From Sphaerosporella brunnea (taxonomy: Eukaryota; Ascomycota; Pezizomycetes; Pezizales; Pyronemataceae), in assembly GCA_008704415.1 (NCBI GenBank), contig VXIS01000059.1:124001-188000 (forward strand): 64,000 nucleotides of DNA, read 5' to 3'. The translations under genes were made by a program, and so were the position numbers. Shown piece by piece: positions 1-12,000 of the stretch. Within the stretch, counting starts at the first letter, position 1; the number at the start of each line of letters is the position of its first letter. Below the pieces are notes generated by a model. The model saw only the letters and a program-made list of their open reading frames with translations, made no database searches and was not told where the DNA came from.

Positions 1-877
1 AAACTTCTCGTGATCTCGCTTCGGCAAGGTAAACGAATCACAAGTTCGAAAACTTTTTTCTTGAAACCCAGGGACGCAAACATCGCGCGCGTCGCCGAAA
101 ACGATCGAAGCTCGCCTGTTCCCGTCCGGCTTCTCCGCAAGATAAGATGGCTGGCTTCTCTTCCACAACAAGTCCCCCCCTTTCTTGCTCCTCTTCCTCG
201 AACTCCTCCGGCAAGCACAAGGCAAAGAAAAAAAAAAAAAAAAATTCTCCACACCTGCAGCAACCAGAACTTCCGATCCTGCAGTTCCATCCATCTCACC
301 TGCTCACGCCGTTTGGAAAGAGAAAAAAAAAAAAAAAAAGGCAGGAAAAAGATGATGCCCTGCGGCCTGTGCTTAGGCGCTCGCTTCAAGCTTTCTCAAC
401 GGATTTGCTGCATGATATGAACGTAGATAGACCATGCCACAATTCTCGTTGCGTCTCGCCGGAGCACTACCAGGTTGGGCCTTGACGGCTCCGACTCCCG
501 GTCGGCTGAGGGCCTGGCACCTCCTGGGTATGAGAGAGAAAGCACGCAGGCAAAGACTCGGAAAAAAGTATGAACCCCGAGCTCTGAAAAACGAGGAGAA
601 CATGCTTCGAGGGAAGTACCATCCAACCCAGAAGTGTACGCAGATAAATACTTCCTCCTTGTATCTCGACGTACCTAGGTCAGATGCCTGTCTGTTCCCC
701 GCAATTGTCGTGACACGTATCAACCATACGCAGCGCACGAACGACGAACTATCACCAATGGTACATGTCTCTCACGCCGGCCGTACAGACGCCCACATGG
801 ATTCGCAACGAGAGCGAGCGGGGTTCCTCCATCTTCATACGACATCGCAACCTGACCCAAACCCTATACCCTAACTG
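1..877. other. No supported gene; A-rich runs
   Basis: I see no convincing gene. There are two long A runs near 228-244 and 321-338 and a pyrimidine-rich stretch near 170-200. Open frames here (for example 434-874) have low-complexity or random-looking translations without motifs or plausible splice sites. The 3' end of the Pch2 gene abuts this region. Confidence 0.6.
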
Positions 878-2467
878 CTAGCCACTGCCCTCCATCTGCT
901 TGCTGTCACCACCGTTCACCTTGGGTTGACGCTTTTCTTGGACCTTTTCTTCGACCGTCTTCTCTAGTGCGTTTAGTGCTTCTCTAAAGCTGTACTGCGT
1001 TTGCTGGAGGTGCAGAGCATGCATTAATATGAGCATTTTCCCCAGTTCGCGTCCCGAAAACCCGACACACTTGCTTGCACAGTTCCACAGGCGGGTCGAT
1101 GAGGCATCTGGGAGGCGAAATAAATTCAAAGAAGCCTCTGTGGAACACGGCAGAATCTCCTGGCACCAATCAGCCTGGGCTTGGCAATGCAGAACGTGAA
1201 ACGTGGTTGTTCTATACTTTCTCTGTGATGATGCCCACTCGCACAAGTTCTTGAAGACCATTGCGCAGTATGCTATAGGCAGCTGCAGTGGAAGGCGTGT
1301 CAACAAACTGTTTGATATCTCCACATGACAGTCAGCCAGACGAACAGCTACCAAGCAAGCAGAACGGAAAACTACCAGCTCTGTCCAAGAAGGCCGGGTC
1401 GAGTGAATGTATCAGGTTTGACGTGGTAAGAACTATAACCTAGATGATGTCAATACGTCCAGTAATCTGGTGTTTGTTTTCCACTGCTCACATTTGCCTT
1501 GCTCCGCAATTTATCCAATCCAGTTAGGATGGCGTTCACAACCTGTCACTCGTCAGTGCGAAACTCACGGGTTGCGCACAAATGTCTCACCCGCAGCCCA
1601 TCAGTGGGATCATTAGCATTCAAAGCCGTCTGTCTAGATGGTATGAGTGTTTCCACTTCGTCTAGCACCACAATCAGTCATCGGGACTTCCACTAATCAC
1701 CTCCTATATGCAATACCAATCAAGATCACCAGGAACAAATCGCTATCAACCAGTAATGCATCAATCTTGTCAAACAATTGCCCCACCAAGGTCGCAGATT
1801 CCGAAAAGTATTTCGAAAAGAGGTTGTGGCTGTTGATTTCCATAAGCTGGCACTCGGAATATCGATTTGATAAACGTATGGAAAGCTTCTGGGCAAGAGC
1901 ACGGGCAAAACTGGTCTTGCCAGTCCCTGGAGGGCCGTGGAGAAGGATGATCCTGTTGAAGCCGATGTTCATAAAGTTGACCTTCTTATCCGCAAAAAAT
2001 GACAACGAGGATACGAAGCCCAACAGTTTGCTTTTGAGGCCAGGTTCGAACATAAGCGAATCCCAAAGACCCTCCAATGATTGAGCCGGTAGATCCAGGA
2101 TACGACAAGCACCACTGGGCACCCCCCTTGCCCTGGCTGCCTCGCTGGCCTTATTCTCGTGCAACTGGTAGACATGTACATGCAGCTGTACATCCTTCAG
2201 TCGAACGACCTGAACGGTGGAGTGTACTATTTCCGAAACAAAAAGCTGGTCGACGCTTTTGGAGAGAACTTCTGAGTCCCCAAAAGATGTGATTGAATCC
2301 TCAACGAGTAGAGTTTGGAAATTTTTGTGTAGCCATTTGCAGATCAGGACTGAGAGTTGGTTTGCATTGCTGTTCCGAAATGTCACGCTCGGTAATAGAC
2401 GAGCTTCAATGTGTAGTGGCTGCGGAGCTGCCGAGCCCGGGGACGGCGAAGCCATGTTTGCCGCCAT
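878..2467 (-). CDS. PCH2: Pch2/TRIP13 AAA+ ATPase (meiotic checkpoint)
   Basis: AAA+ ATPase that remodels HORMA-domain proteins in meiotic chromosome axes and checkpoints (family knowledge). The first exon starts at 2467 and carries an N-terminal substrate-recognition region and a Walker A motif GPPGTGKTS at about residues 178-186. After a short intron, the exon near 1595-1690 reads VVLDEVETLIPSR, the Walker B box. Further short exons give VVNAILTGLDKLRSKAN and LTTSNLIHSLDPAFLDRA (sensor region). The last exon (to 878) ends with FSGRELGKMLILMHALHLQ, matching the family's conserved SGRVLRKLPFLAHAL segment. I count at least five exons. The tail after the AAA domain is acidic/basic and short. 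MSH4, another meiotic gene, lies 6.6 kb away. Identity is secure; the exon around 1330-1400 is the least certain. Confidence 0.9.
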
Positions 2468-4574
2468 GAATGATAATGTTTAATTGCTGCGGCGTAGCGA
2501 AGTGGTGCTGGTTCTGAAGAGCGGAGCGGTCGAGCCAGAGGAGCAATGTTCTCAGCCAGAAGGCCGCAGTGTAGAGGTGAATGGAATCTGGGGGAATAAC
2601 GGTGCAGGAGGGGAGTAATTGCAGAGAACCTCGTGAATGATAGCACGGAAAAGGTTCTGGCAATCTTGGTTGCTGCTTACCGGTGGTGATCGTGCTGCTA
2701 GACTGATTTGAGTTACTTAGCACGCCATGCAGAACAGCCGATTTATTCAAAGATTATTCGATTATTATGGCAGTGAATTCTGTGCATTTGATTATCCATG
2801 TTGTTTGTTGTAAAGCAGAAAGCACTCAAGCCACTCCTCCCCCATGCAGAGCTCACAATCATACGCCTGCAAAACAGCCTCCTTAAAGTAAATCCCTTGT
2901 TGGCAGGCTGTCCGCTAAACAGAAATCGACAGCAACAAACCAGTTGGCGCCCTCGTAACCTAGGGGTAGTGAAGGTTGCGAACTCAGCCACAGCCCAACA
3001 AAACCTTCGGATAGGAGTGACGGTCTGAGTATGATTTTTTGAGACGAAGCCCAGGTACAAATCCACGATCCACCCGATTAGCGAGTGGTTAAACGGGGAG
3101 GACTCAGCCCGGTGGAAATTGCCAGCTTAGGTGGGAAGTTGGAAGTAGAACTCATCCCAGTGAAAGAGGGGGAGGCAAAAAGTAAGTACATACATGCATG
3201 CATACTACTCTATAGCCCCTTACTTCCAGACTGCTATGGGGCACGGCACTGAGCAAGTGCAGAACTTATGGAGGAATGCAAGACACGGCTGATGGCAAGC
3301 ACAATACTTGGTTCCACGGGTGGGCTGAACGGCAGGGAGTAGGTTTCTCGATACAAGGATGACCGTAAATGATGATTGCCTTGTCATCGGGTTGAAATTG
3401 AACGAGGTACAGCTAATCACATGGCATCACTCGGGAAACCGCGACGTCGCAGAGCCAACCGAGGCCGCGGATTGTTGTGGCAGCAGGTGCCACTAAGTTT
3501 TTTGCATTGGATCCGCAGGGCATAGGTTTCCGTGACGCGCATCAGCTCCGAGCACTTATCGATCTTTGCCGTCCCGGATTGGGGTTGCGCAGGATCCTCC
3601 CCTCATTCCGGACTTCAGAGCCGATGTCTACCTGAGTAGAGTACTAAGTACACACGCCACACATGTTTGAGAAAGGAAGTTCTAGCAAGCGTCGGTCGCC
3701 ATGCACATTTCGGTGCACTCGATGCGCAAAGCATCCGCCCACTGGAAGCCGGCCGCGTTTACCATTATCGACATGGCATCCTGTTCAACGGTTCCTGGTG
3801 TCGATCCATGTCTCGGACCGATGTTGGTTGCAGTTGGAGCCGAGTGCGCCGCGTCTCGGCGCTCGAAGATTCCGAGAGAAAACCCTGACCCATCCGCAGC
3901 TCGAAGCTCAGGCGGAGGGAGAGCACACACCTGTCCGGCATTTTTGCGGTATCATACAGAGCAGATGCCATCCTGGCTTGGTGCGCGATGCTGCAGCTGC
4001 GCCTTGCATGGCGTAACGACATCGAATCCACCACTTCAAATTTCGTACTCTTGGCATACGGGATGGATAAACTGCTTCGAGGATCTCCCAGCGCGTTTGC
4101 GCACATTTCCGGTCATGTCATTTCCTCTGTCTCTCTAGTGACCAGCAAGCCAAGACTGTGCATTCAATCGCGAATTTTGGTTTCGATAGGTTCCAAAACC
4201 GCTGGTTTCTTCGTTTCCTCCTGAAGTCAGCTCCACTCCTCGGACCGGCTTATTTTTCATTGTTGTCTACCAGCGCTCAAGTATTGAGACAAACCCCATC
4301 GCACCAAACACGATTACCATTATTGCCATTATTCCAGACTCCATTACACTGCCGCCGCCGCCGCCGCCGTGGTGCCCCCCTACTCTTACTCCACAGCTCT
4401 AACACCCGGAACCGATCTCAGCGTGACGCAGAAGCCACCAACTTTCGTCTGCGCTTGACCACTCTTGCTCGCGTTGTTCCACAGACGTCTCGCCCTTTAT
4501 CTGACACCCCCCGCTCCTAGCTTCAACCCCCCCCCTTCTCTTATTTCACTGCTGTTTTCCTTTCGCTGCGGTGA
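2468..4574. other. Long intergenic region, no supported gene
   Basis: About 2.1 kb between the divergently oriented Pch2 and hydrolase genes. Open frames at 3663-4138 overlap on both strands without recognisable motifs. A GCC trinucleotide run lies near 4352-4368. The last 80 bases before 4575 are pyrimidine-rich (C and CT tracts at 4505-4566), as expected for a fungal promoter/leader. No tRNA cloverleaf found. Confidence 0.5.
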
Positions 4575-5855
4575 ATGTCTTTCTACGACGCAGTCGCTTC
4601 AACCACCGGCACAGCCATTACCGTCGCAAAAGGAACAGTCGTGGCGTCCACCGGGATATCCATCTTACTGTCGGCTTTGCTGTACTTCAAGCAATCGTGC
4701 GCCTCTCCCCCTGCATGCTCAGTCGCGCGTCGCAACAGGGGCGATCAGCTAATGGAGCTCTCTATACAGGTCGCTCATCTACCCCCGGTATCTACCAGAG
4801 GGCGCACGAACTGAAGTCCCGACACCAGATGAGGTTAACATTCAAGACTGGGAACGCGTCAAGCTGTTCACTAAGGACGGCGAGACTCTGAACTCGTACT
4901 TTATCAAGGCCCGCCGGCCGGCTGGCGTCACGGTGCGTGTGGTGTTTGGCACAAGCAGCAAGCTCGTGGATGTGTCGCTAACTTGCCCCAAAAAGGTCCT
5001 CTTCATGCATGGCAACGCGGGGAACATCGTCAGTTCACTCTGGAAAAGATGCACGAGCTGCGGGTTGACTGTCGATAGGGCCATCGTCTGCAAATCGCCA
5101 AGATCTTCGCCGAGAGCATGGGGTGCAACTTCTTCATGTTGTCATATCGAGGGTTAGGAAACCGCAAAGGACTGCGCTCAACATCGCTGACATTGTGCTC
5201 TAGCTATGGTCTTTCCACCGGCCGGCCTTCCGAGAAAGGCCTCATCATCGACGCGCAAACAGCACTAGACTACCTTCTCGACAACCCCGAAGCTAAAGAT
5301 ACCAAAATCTTCGCATATGGACAATCACTCGGCGGTGCGCTGGCGATCCAACTCACAGTTAAGAACCAAGGCAAAATTTCTGGCCTTGTCCTCGAAAACA
5401 CCTTTAGATCCATGCGTACCCTCATCCCGAGCGCTTTCCCGCCTGCGAAATATCTGGCTAGGTTATGTCATCAAATCTGGCCCAGCGAGACAACTCTGCC
5501 GTTGATTGAACATACTCCCACTTTGTTCTTGAGTGGACTTAGAGACGAGATAGTCCCGTGAGTTCCTCCGAGAGCTGCGCACAAAAACTCGTTCTGTTCC
5601 TGATCCCTGACTACATATAGGCCTTCACATATGGCAACTCTTCACAATGTCTGTGTATCTCCGAAGATGTGGATAGAATTCCCACTGGGCTCACACAACG
5701 ATACGCACGCTGAAACCGGCTACTTCGATGCGATCCTGGACTTTGTCAAAAAAGTTGTGAGAGGCGAGCCCATTGCGAGCGAGAAACACCAAGCGAACAG
5801 CTCCAATCGTAGCAGTAGTGACTCGCGCAAGGATTCTGCCATCTCTGACCTATAA
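4575..5855 (+). CDS. Bem46/ABHD13-like alpha/beta hydrolase
   Basis: Membrane-anchored serine hydrolase of the Bem46/ABHD13 family; the substrate is not known from sequence. The start at 4575 gives an N-terminal hydrophobic segment (TGISILLSALLYF) as anchor, then LIYPRYLPEGARTE typical of the family. Six exons are supported: introns at 4697-4769, 4933-4995, 5029-5078, 5153-5203 and 5558-5620 restore one continuous frame. Motifs in order are HGNAGNIGHR (oxyanion region), YRGYGLSTG, the nucleophile elbow GQSLGGA, the acid in SGLRDEIVP and the base in GSHNDTH. The tail is Ser/Asn-rich (SSNRSSSDSRKDS), probably disordered. All catalytic residues are present, so the gene looks functional. In Neurospora bem46 affects germination; extending that role here is inference. 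Confidence 0.9.
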
Positions 5856-7272
5856 TTTTTTTTTTTTTTTTTTTTTTCAGATTTCTTTGTTACTTCCGTT
5901 TGGCCTTGGGGTGTTTTTTTTTTTTTTTTTTTTCTCTTTTGCTTTACAATTTATCACTTTTTTGACACCGGAGTCAACGGGGTTCGCGGGGTGTGTCAGG
6001 GTTTGTTGCTGCTTTATTTCAAGAAGGGCGCATGCGTTTCAGGGTCGGCATATTTTTTTTCTGGCTTTCTTTATGAGTGATGGCGGGAAACGTATGGGAA
6101 GAAAGCGATGCTGTGTATGTGCTACGTTTACTTTTTTCTCTCTCTCTCTCTCCCCGGTACGATTACTGACATATTAACGGGTTTGTTCTGTTCTTTACGC
6201 ATATAACAGTTAGATTTTGTTTTGCCTGTTCTTTGTTGTCGTTTGCGTGTTTCAGCTTTGTATTTGTTCCTGCGATTGTATTGTAGCTACTCTGGGTAAT
6301 GGGCAAGCAAAAAATGGAGGGAGTGTTGGGTGTGTTGCGGGATAAAACATTGACTGTTGGACAATATGGTGGTCGAGTGATCAAATGTGTTTCGAGTGAT
6401 GGCTAGTGATTCATGCCGTTTCAGTTGAACTGAAAGGGCCCGGGTATTTGCTGCCGAAACGCTACGGTAGGTACCCGGAGGACGAAAAGGTTTGGCGGGC
6501 CTTGAATTTGTCTTTGAGGCGAACGTTGGAAACAGGGAAATATTTGACGAAATCCGGATTTTGGCGCACAGCATCGGACCAGAACGTTTTTGTCGATGAC
6601 ATGAAATTTACGTCCAAAGATCGACCGTTTCTCCGAGAAACACAGCTTCTTGCGCATAATGGCCGTTACTTAGCCAGGACTTTTAAAGCTCATGTACCAC
6701 AAACTCCCCCGGCTATTCCCCACGGCGCGCGTGCTTCCCGCCCCGACGCGTTTCCCTGCTTCCCAGGGTCTTGGCGGGGAATATGCCTGCCGCCGCCGCC
6801 AATTGCTTGCCGTCCGGCCATGACGAAATGGCGTAGGGCTATCGCTGAGCTGTCCGATTTCTCCAGAGCAAAGAAGCAAGAGCTCCCTCTTCCCGCCAAC
6901 CCAACCAACCCCTTCGCATACCTATTCTACAGCTGTCAACCTCTCGACCGAACACACCGAACACAAACAAAGAAACGACGCTTTGTTTGTCTGGGAGGCG
7001 AGATACTATACATAACCCCTCCCCCCGCCAGCATGCACATTCGCGATACGATCCGAGGGCAGATCGGTCGCATGCGGGACGATTCAGTACGTGCGCGCAC
7101 ATTACCACCGCCTTCATCCAGAGATTGCCTGACGGAGGAAAAGAAAAGCTGACACAGAAAATGAGCGCTCAGCCCTCTCCAGGAGCGTTATTCCTCTCAT
7201 GCATGTTATCCGCCCCCGCCCCGCCGCCAAATACGTTATGAACCACCACCGCTGACGAGTCCGGGCTTACAG
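5856..7272. other. Intergenic; T homopolymers and a long uncertain ORF
   Basis: Just after the hydrolase stop are two T runs (about 5854-5877 and 5914-5932) and a CT microsatellite near 6138-6153. A 248-codon open frame spans 6406-7152 but has no recognisable domain, and its last third looks like promoter/leader sequence for the NEDP1 gene. I do not call it a gene. Confidence 0.5.
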
Positions 7273-8178
7273 ATGGCGAGGTCCGAGGTGGGTGAACTTT
7301 TTTTTTTTTTTTTTTTGATTTTCTCGAGGGAGGTGGATTTGATGAGACTGATAAAATTGGGTGAATAGTCGTATACCAAGATTACCAGTCCCTGGCTCCA
7401 GGCCAATGGCTCACTGATACTGTAAGTGCCCAGTCCCGGGGGTGGAAAGACTCAGAAACTCGGACTCGGGACACTAACGGAAGACGCACAGGTGTTAGAG
7501 TTTTGGGAAACGTAAAACCACACGCCCGCCCGAGTATTCCGTTCGATCTGACGTTTCTTTACGCGCAGTTACCTAGAATTCGAAGAGCTTTCGAAACATC
7601 CCGCAAGCCGCGTGCTTTTCATCAGGCCCGCACTTGTCGCGATGATTCGGCACGTGGATCAAGCCAAAGATGCCATAATGCCGCTTTTGGAAGACTGCCA
7701 CGATGCAACGCACTTGTTCATACCCGTCAACGACGGGGGCAGCACCACCTCCGGTTCTCACTGGTCGCTGCTCGTGTTGAGTATGAACGACAGAGTGGCG
7801 TTCCATTACGACAGCGTATGCAACTACCACCACAGCACCGCCGTGACGATAATTCAGAACCTGGGTTCCGTTTTGGGCCTCGACTTGAAACTGGTCGAAA
7901 TGAAAAATACCCCGCAGCAGGACAACACCTGGGATTGCGGCGTTTACGTTCTGTGGGCTATGAAGCACCTTCTGGTAAGGCGCTTGCTTGCCGTCGATAG
8001 AGATAAACTCGTCGATATGTGCTTGCGCGGGAAGAGGTTGAATCCCGAAAAAATGAGGACGGAAGTCATCGCGGTCATGGATGCGCTCCGCAAACAGGCC
8101 TGTAGAAGGTCTACTTCTCCACCTTCTCTTCCCACGCCCCCTTCAGCTGGGATCTGGGATCAAGTAGTTAACTTCTGA
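7273..8178 (+). CDS. NEDP1/SENP8-like NEDD8-specific protease
   Basis: Ulp1-fold cysteine protease that processes NEDD8/Rub1 and removes it from cullins (family knowledge). Four exons join cleanly: 7273-7291 (19 bases), 7369-7421, a 20-base microexon 7492-7511, and 7569-8178, giving about 233 residues. The joined N-terminus reads YQDYQSLAPGQWLTDT then VLEFWETYLEFEEL, matching the WLNDxxIxFxxEYLE signature of the family. Catalytic residues: His95 in SHWSLLVLS, Asp112 in HYDSV, Cys154 in QQDNTWDCGVYVLW with the oxyanion Gln at 148. The size fits NEDP1 (about 210-220) better than SUMO proteases, which are longer. The first exon is the weakest part, chosen because it is the only nearby ATG that splices in phase to the 7369 exon. 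A short Pro/Ser tail follows the domain. Confidence 0.87.
7492..7511 (+). other. 20-base microexon of the NEDP1 gene
   Basis: The stretch lies between an acceptor (branch-like ACTAAC at 7473-7478, AG at 7490-7491) and a donor GTAAAA at 7512. It encodes VLEFWE plus part of Thr and is needed to reconstruct the conserved helix after WLTD. Without it the frame breaks. Confidence 0.85.
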
Positions 8179-9030
8179 CAGAGCTTCCCCCCAATAACCA
8201 CCACCGAGGCGCACAGAAAAAAAATCTTTTATACCGGAAAGGACGACCAATAACTTACTACCACCACCACCACCACCACCACCACCACTACTACTACTAC
8301 TACTACCACTACTACTACCACTACGTTGGAGTCGTTTTAAAGTTCTTTCCGTGTAACTGTTTTTCTTTTTTTGTTCATTCCTTGGTGTTTGGGGGCGTCT
8401 TTGCGTCTTGCATTGTACTGTAGAATACCTGCCTGTTTACATACGCTATATCTTTTGCGGCTGCTGCGGTTTTTTTTTTTTTTTCTTTCTTCTTCCTCCT
8501 CCTTTTCTTCTTTTGGGTTCTTTTCTTCTTTTTGGAGTGGGTTTGCGTGGTATATATATACAAATTTAATTGGCCATGGCACGGCGCGGTTTTTGTAACT
8601 GATTCACTGGGAAAACTCCGAGTGAGGATATTATGTATCATTAAAGCAATAAGTATCGATATCACGGCCAGATGATTTGGGTACGGTGCACGTATATTTT
8701 ATCTTACACTTGAGTGCCGGCCAATTTGTTTTTTTATTCTTCGGAGCTTTAGGGCACGCTTCATCATGAAGCTGGGGAGGGACGAGTGCGTTTCTGTGAC
8801 GGCGTGTTTACGGCATTTATCTCGAGTAAATTTCGCTGGTTTGCTCTCTGCTCTGTCGCCCCAGGGTCATCTAGTATTCAGTTGTGGTGCCACAAAAGCC
8901 CAATGTCAACAAAAAGGATCGCAACTCTGGTATTCGAGGTATTTGCAAACCAACTGTCCAGGTATCATAATTATAACTTCCACTGTACTAAATCAAAGTC
9001 AATGAAGGGTGCTCCCTCCAGCAGATTACA
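8179..9030. other. Intergenic with ACC/ACT microsatellite
   Basis: The interval lies between the convergent NEDP1 and MSH4 genes. It contains a trinucleotide microsatellite at 8260-8324, a T run near 8471-8484, and TC-rich sequence near 8484-8530. No gene or RNA recognised. Confidence 0.6.
8260..8324. repeat. (ACC)n(ACT)n microsatellite
   Basis: About ten ACC units followed by ACT units with a few ACC interruptions, in the 3' flank of the NEDP1 gene. Spacing is 3 bases with no unique spacers. Confidence 0.95.
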
Positions 9031-12000
9031 TCAGTCCTCCTCTTCCGGATCATCCATCTCCTCATCATCTTCTTCCTCTTCCTCTACCTCCTCCTCATCT
9101 TCATCAACCTCCATCTCCTCACTCTCAGTCTCCGCCTCGGCGATCAGCGCCATGCGCTCCACAAAATCCTCCTGAACCCTCAACAACCAGCTCCTAAGCG
9201 CGGCATCGTCTAAGCGGCCATCTCTCGCCTGGACGAGCGTCTCGAGGAGTTTCAAGACCAAATTCCTACGCCTGGCAATCTGGTAAGCTTCTGAGTTCTT
9301 CTTGCTTGTATCCCGGCGCCTAGTGAGTGCTGCGGACACCTGCGTGGCTCTATCAAGGATACCCTGTGGGAGTTGCACAAGCCGCGCAAGTATCAGGCCG
9401 TAGTGCTCATCTTGGACACTTCCGTCGGCAATTTTGTAGAGCATTGTCATTTTCTCCTGAGACTCCATCTACATAGGGGGTTAATGCTGGGTTGTGAACA
9501 CAATGAAGGAGGGAACAAACCTCAACCTGCATGTGAAGATTGACGACTCCGGCTCTCTCTGCCAGAATTTCAGTGATCTCACGGAAATGGGTGGCGAACC
9601 ATACCAAAGCCCGGCTCTCGACCAAAGCCTCACATACAGCCAGAGCGATTGCCATCCCATCCCTGGGACTGGTTCCACGGCCGAGTTCATCCACAATCAC
9701 CATGCTGCCCCGGGAAACATTGCGAAGTATGAAGGCGGTCTCGCGCATCTCAGATGCAAACGTAGAGACATTGGCCTCGATGGAATCGTCCATAGAAATG
9801 CGGGCAAAGAGCTGCAGAGTCATCGGGAACGAGGCATACTGTGCGGGCACACTGCATGCATCACTCATCAGCCCACAAGAACCCAAAAAGATCAGGGGAG
9901 AAAGTGTAATACAAGGATCCGATTTGGGCCATGACAGCCGCCAGGGCAATGGAACGAAGGTACGTGGACTGTGCCGCGGTCAGAAAGAACTGCAAGTGGA
10001 AACGGTTCAGGGGGCCGGAACCTGAATACCTTTCCTGACATGTTACATCCTGACCTCCCATAGAATACCGAAATGGTTAGAAAAAAATGATGTTTCTGCG
10101 GCGCGTGAACCTACCGGTGACGATTTGGAACCTAAGTCTCACAACTCACAATGAGACCTGCACACCAACCACTTGGATGGAGCAGCCCATCTTACCTAGA
10201 TTGCTGACTTGCATAGACGTCGTTTGGAACAAAACGCTCCTTGTGAATCTTTTCGCGTATAGGATGGCGAAGAGCTTTGACGGCCAACGTATCGGTGAAT
10301 TCGGGGCGGACTGGCAAAAAGCAAGCATAAATTAAAAATACACCCCCAACATGTCAGACATGCGTCTGCCAACCGGCCGGAAGGCGGTGAATCGCTTACC
10401 GTAATCCTGAATTGAGCATAGCACGGCAAAGGAACACAACTGCACGGGTGATCGTCTCTGTCATCTACCGTACCATTGGAAGCAAAGGTGTAGTAGGGTT
10501 GTCCTACCATGTCCAACATCCCTATTCCCTCTCCCATTTTGAACAAGCCTGATATTTCTTGTCCGACATCCTCGATAAGCTGCTGTACCGTTCTGTCACC
10601 TATGATCATGAGTCCTTTAGTTTCCATCACAGCTGAGGTTGAGCAACTGACTCACTCATAAGAAGCACCTCATCGAGCGAATCTCCAATCTATGCCCTGT
10701 TAGTAAACCGCAACAACAATGATAAATCTCCCAGGATCATGGTTCGGCGCATATCCACGGTTTTCTCCAGATAGGGAACAAGCTCCGGGCGAATGGGATA
10801 ACACACTTTCTTATTGCGTTTCATCAACTCCAGAGTTGACAGTTCGACAAACCTCTTCCGTTTCACGACATTAACAAAAACTGGGGGAAGGGATCTATCC
10901 TCAATATCTGATGCGGGAATGCGGAGAAAGTAACCGCGTGCCGCCTCAAATCTGAGCTCGAAAAGTATGTCATGCTCTGTGGTGATTTCCTCGACCAGTT
11001 TGTGCACGTCCTCCGTAGCCTCCTTGTATGTCTGCCGAGCCACGTCCAACAACCCGTTGACTCCACTCTGTGTTGGTTAGGATAACCTCCGCGGCTATGA
11101 ACGAAATAATCGGCAAGACTTGCCTTAACCGCATAGCAACGCTGATTCCGGAGGTCCAGTGGACTCTTTGAATAGCTCACATCTTCGTTAATCACATTGT
11201 TTATCATGGTTAAGATGGGTTCGATCTTTTCCGGAGCGCAGAGCTGGACGGGCAGTGCATAAGTTTCTTTTTTCGGATCCAAGCCGTGCGAGCCGGATTC
11301 GGTACTCACACCTCTGATAGCAACCAGCAAATCGCATCTCGCTGGTGCCAAAGCTTCAAAAACCGGCTGTACGTACTGTGCAGCTTGTTTGAGGAGGATA
11401 ATATTATTCGTGGACTGTTCGGAGTGCTTAAGGGATGCCTTGAGAGGTACTGCGATGAGCTATATGTCCGTCAGTTATTACTGGTCCTTTGCCGACAGCC
11501 GGCAGGAATTTACCGCCGCACAAAGCCTATCAACATCTGGGAAACCCTTGAGGGCTTCTTTCACTTGAAAGAACATCTCTTCATGCTGGGTAAACTCCTC
11601 CACTGCGTCTAGCCTGGAATTGAGTGTGGGTATCTCGGTGAGCGGCTGCAGGATGTTGGTTCTCAGGAGACGGGCCCCCATGGCACTGCCAGTGTTGTTC
11701 AAAAGCCCGAACAACGAATCAGTCGACTTTTCATTCTGAAGATTCTGTATCAACTCCAATCCATGAACAGTGCTGGGGTCAATCATCATCGATCCTTGAA
11801 AAAGCACGCATCAGTTGGTATCTCCCCGGGAAAAGCAGGTCCTTACCCTCACTGGCCTGATATTTGACTCTTAGTGTATGCATCTGAAACCGAGTAGAGA
11901 GCGTAACATGCTTCAGAGCCGCCGCAGCAGCGGACACCGCATAAAATTTGGCTGAGATGGCAACCATGATTCCTGCCAGATCATCGGCGCATGCTAACTG

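Noticed and set aside
841..872. ACCCTATACCCTAAC as telomeric repeat
   Set aside because: Only two imperfect units; too short to be an interstitial telomere tract.
2940..3010. GTAACCTAGGGGTAG... as a tRNA-derived SINE A box
   Set aside because: Poor match to the A box, no B box at the proper distance and no tail.
3663..4138. Overlapping open frames on both strands
   Set aside because: Several frames are open at once with no recognisable family, as expected from composition.
6406..7152. 248-codon open frame upstream of the NEDP1 gene
   Set aside because: No domain, low hydrophobic order, runs into the promoter/leader of NEDP1 and overlaps open frames on the other strand; in about 50 percent GC DNA such a frame can arise by chance.
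8260..8324. Repeated ACC/ACT units as a CRISPR-like array
   Set aside because: A trinucleotide microsatellite in eukaryotic DNA; no unique spacers and no repeat of CRISPR length.
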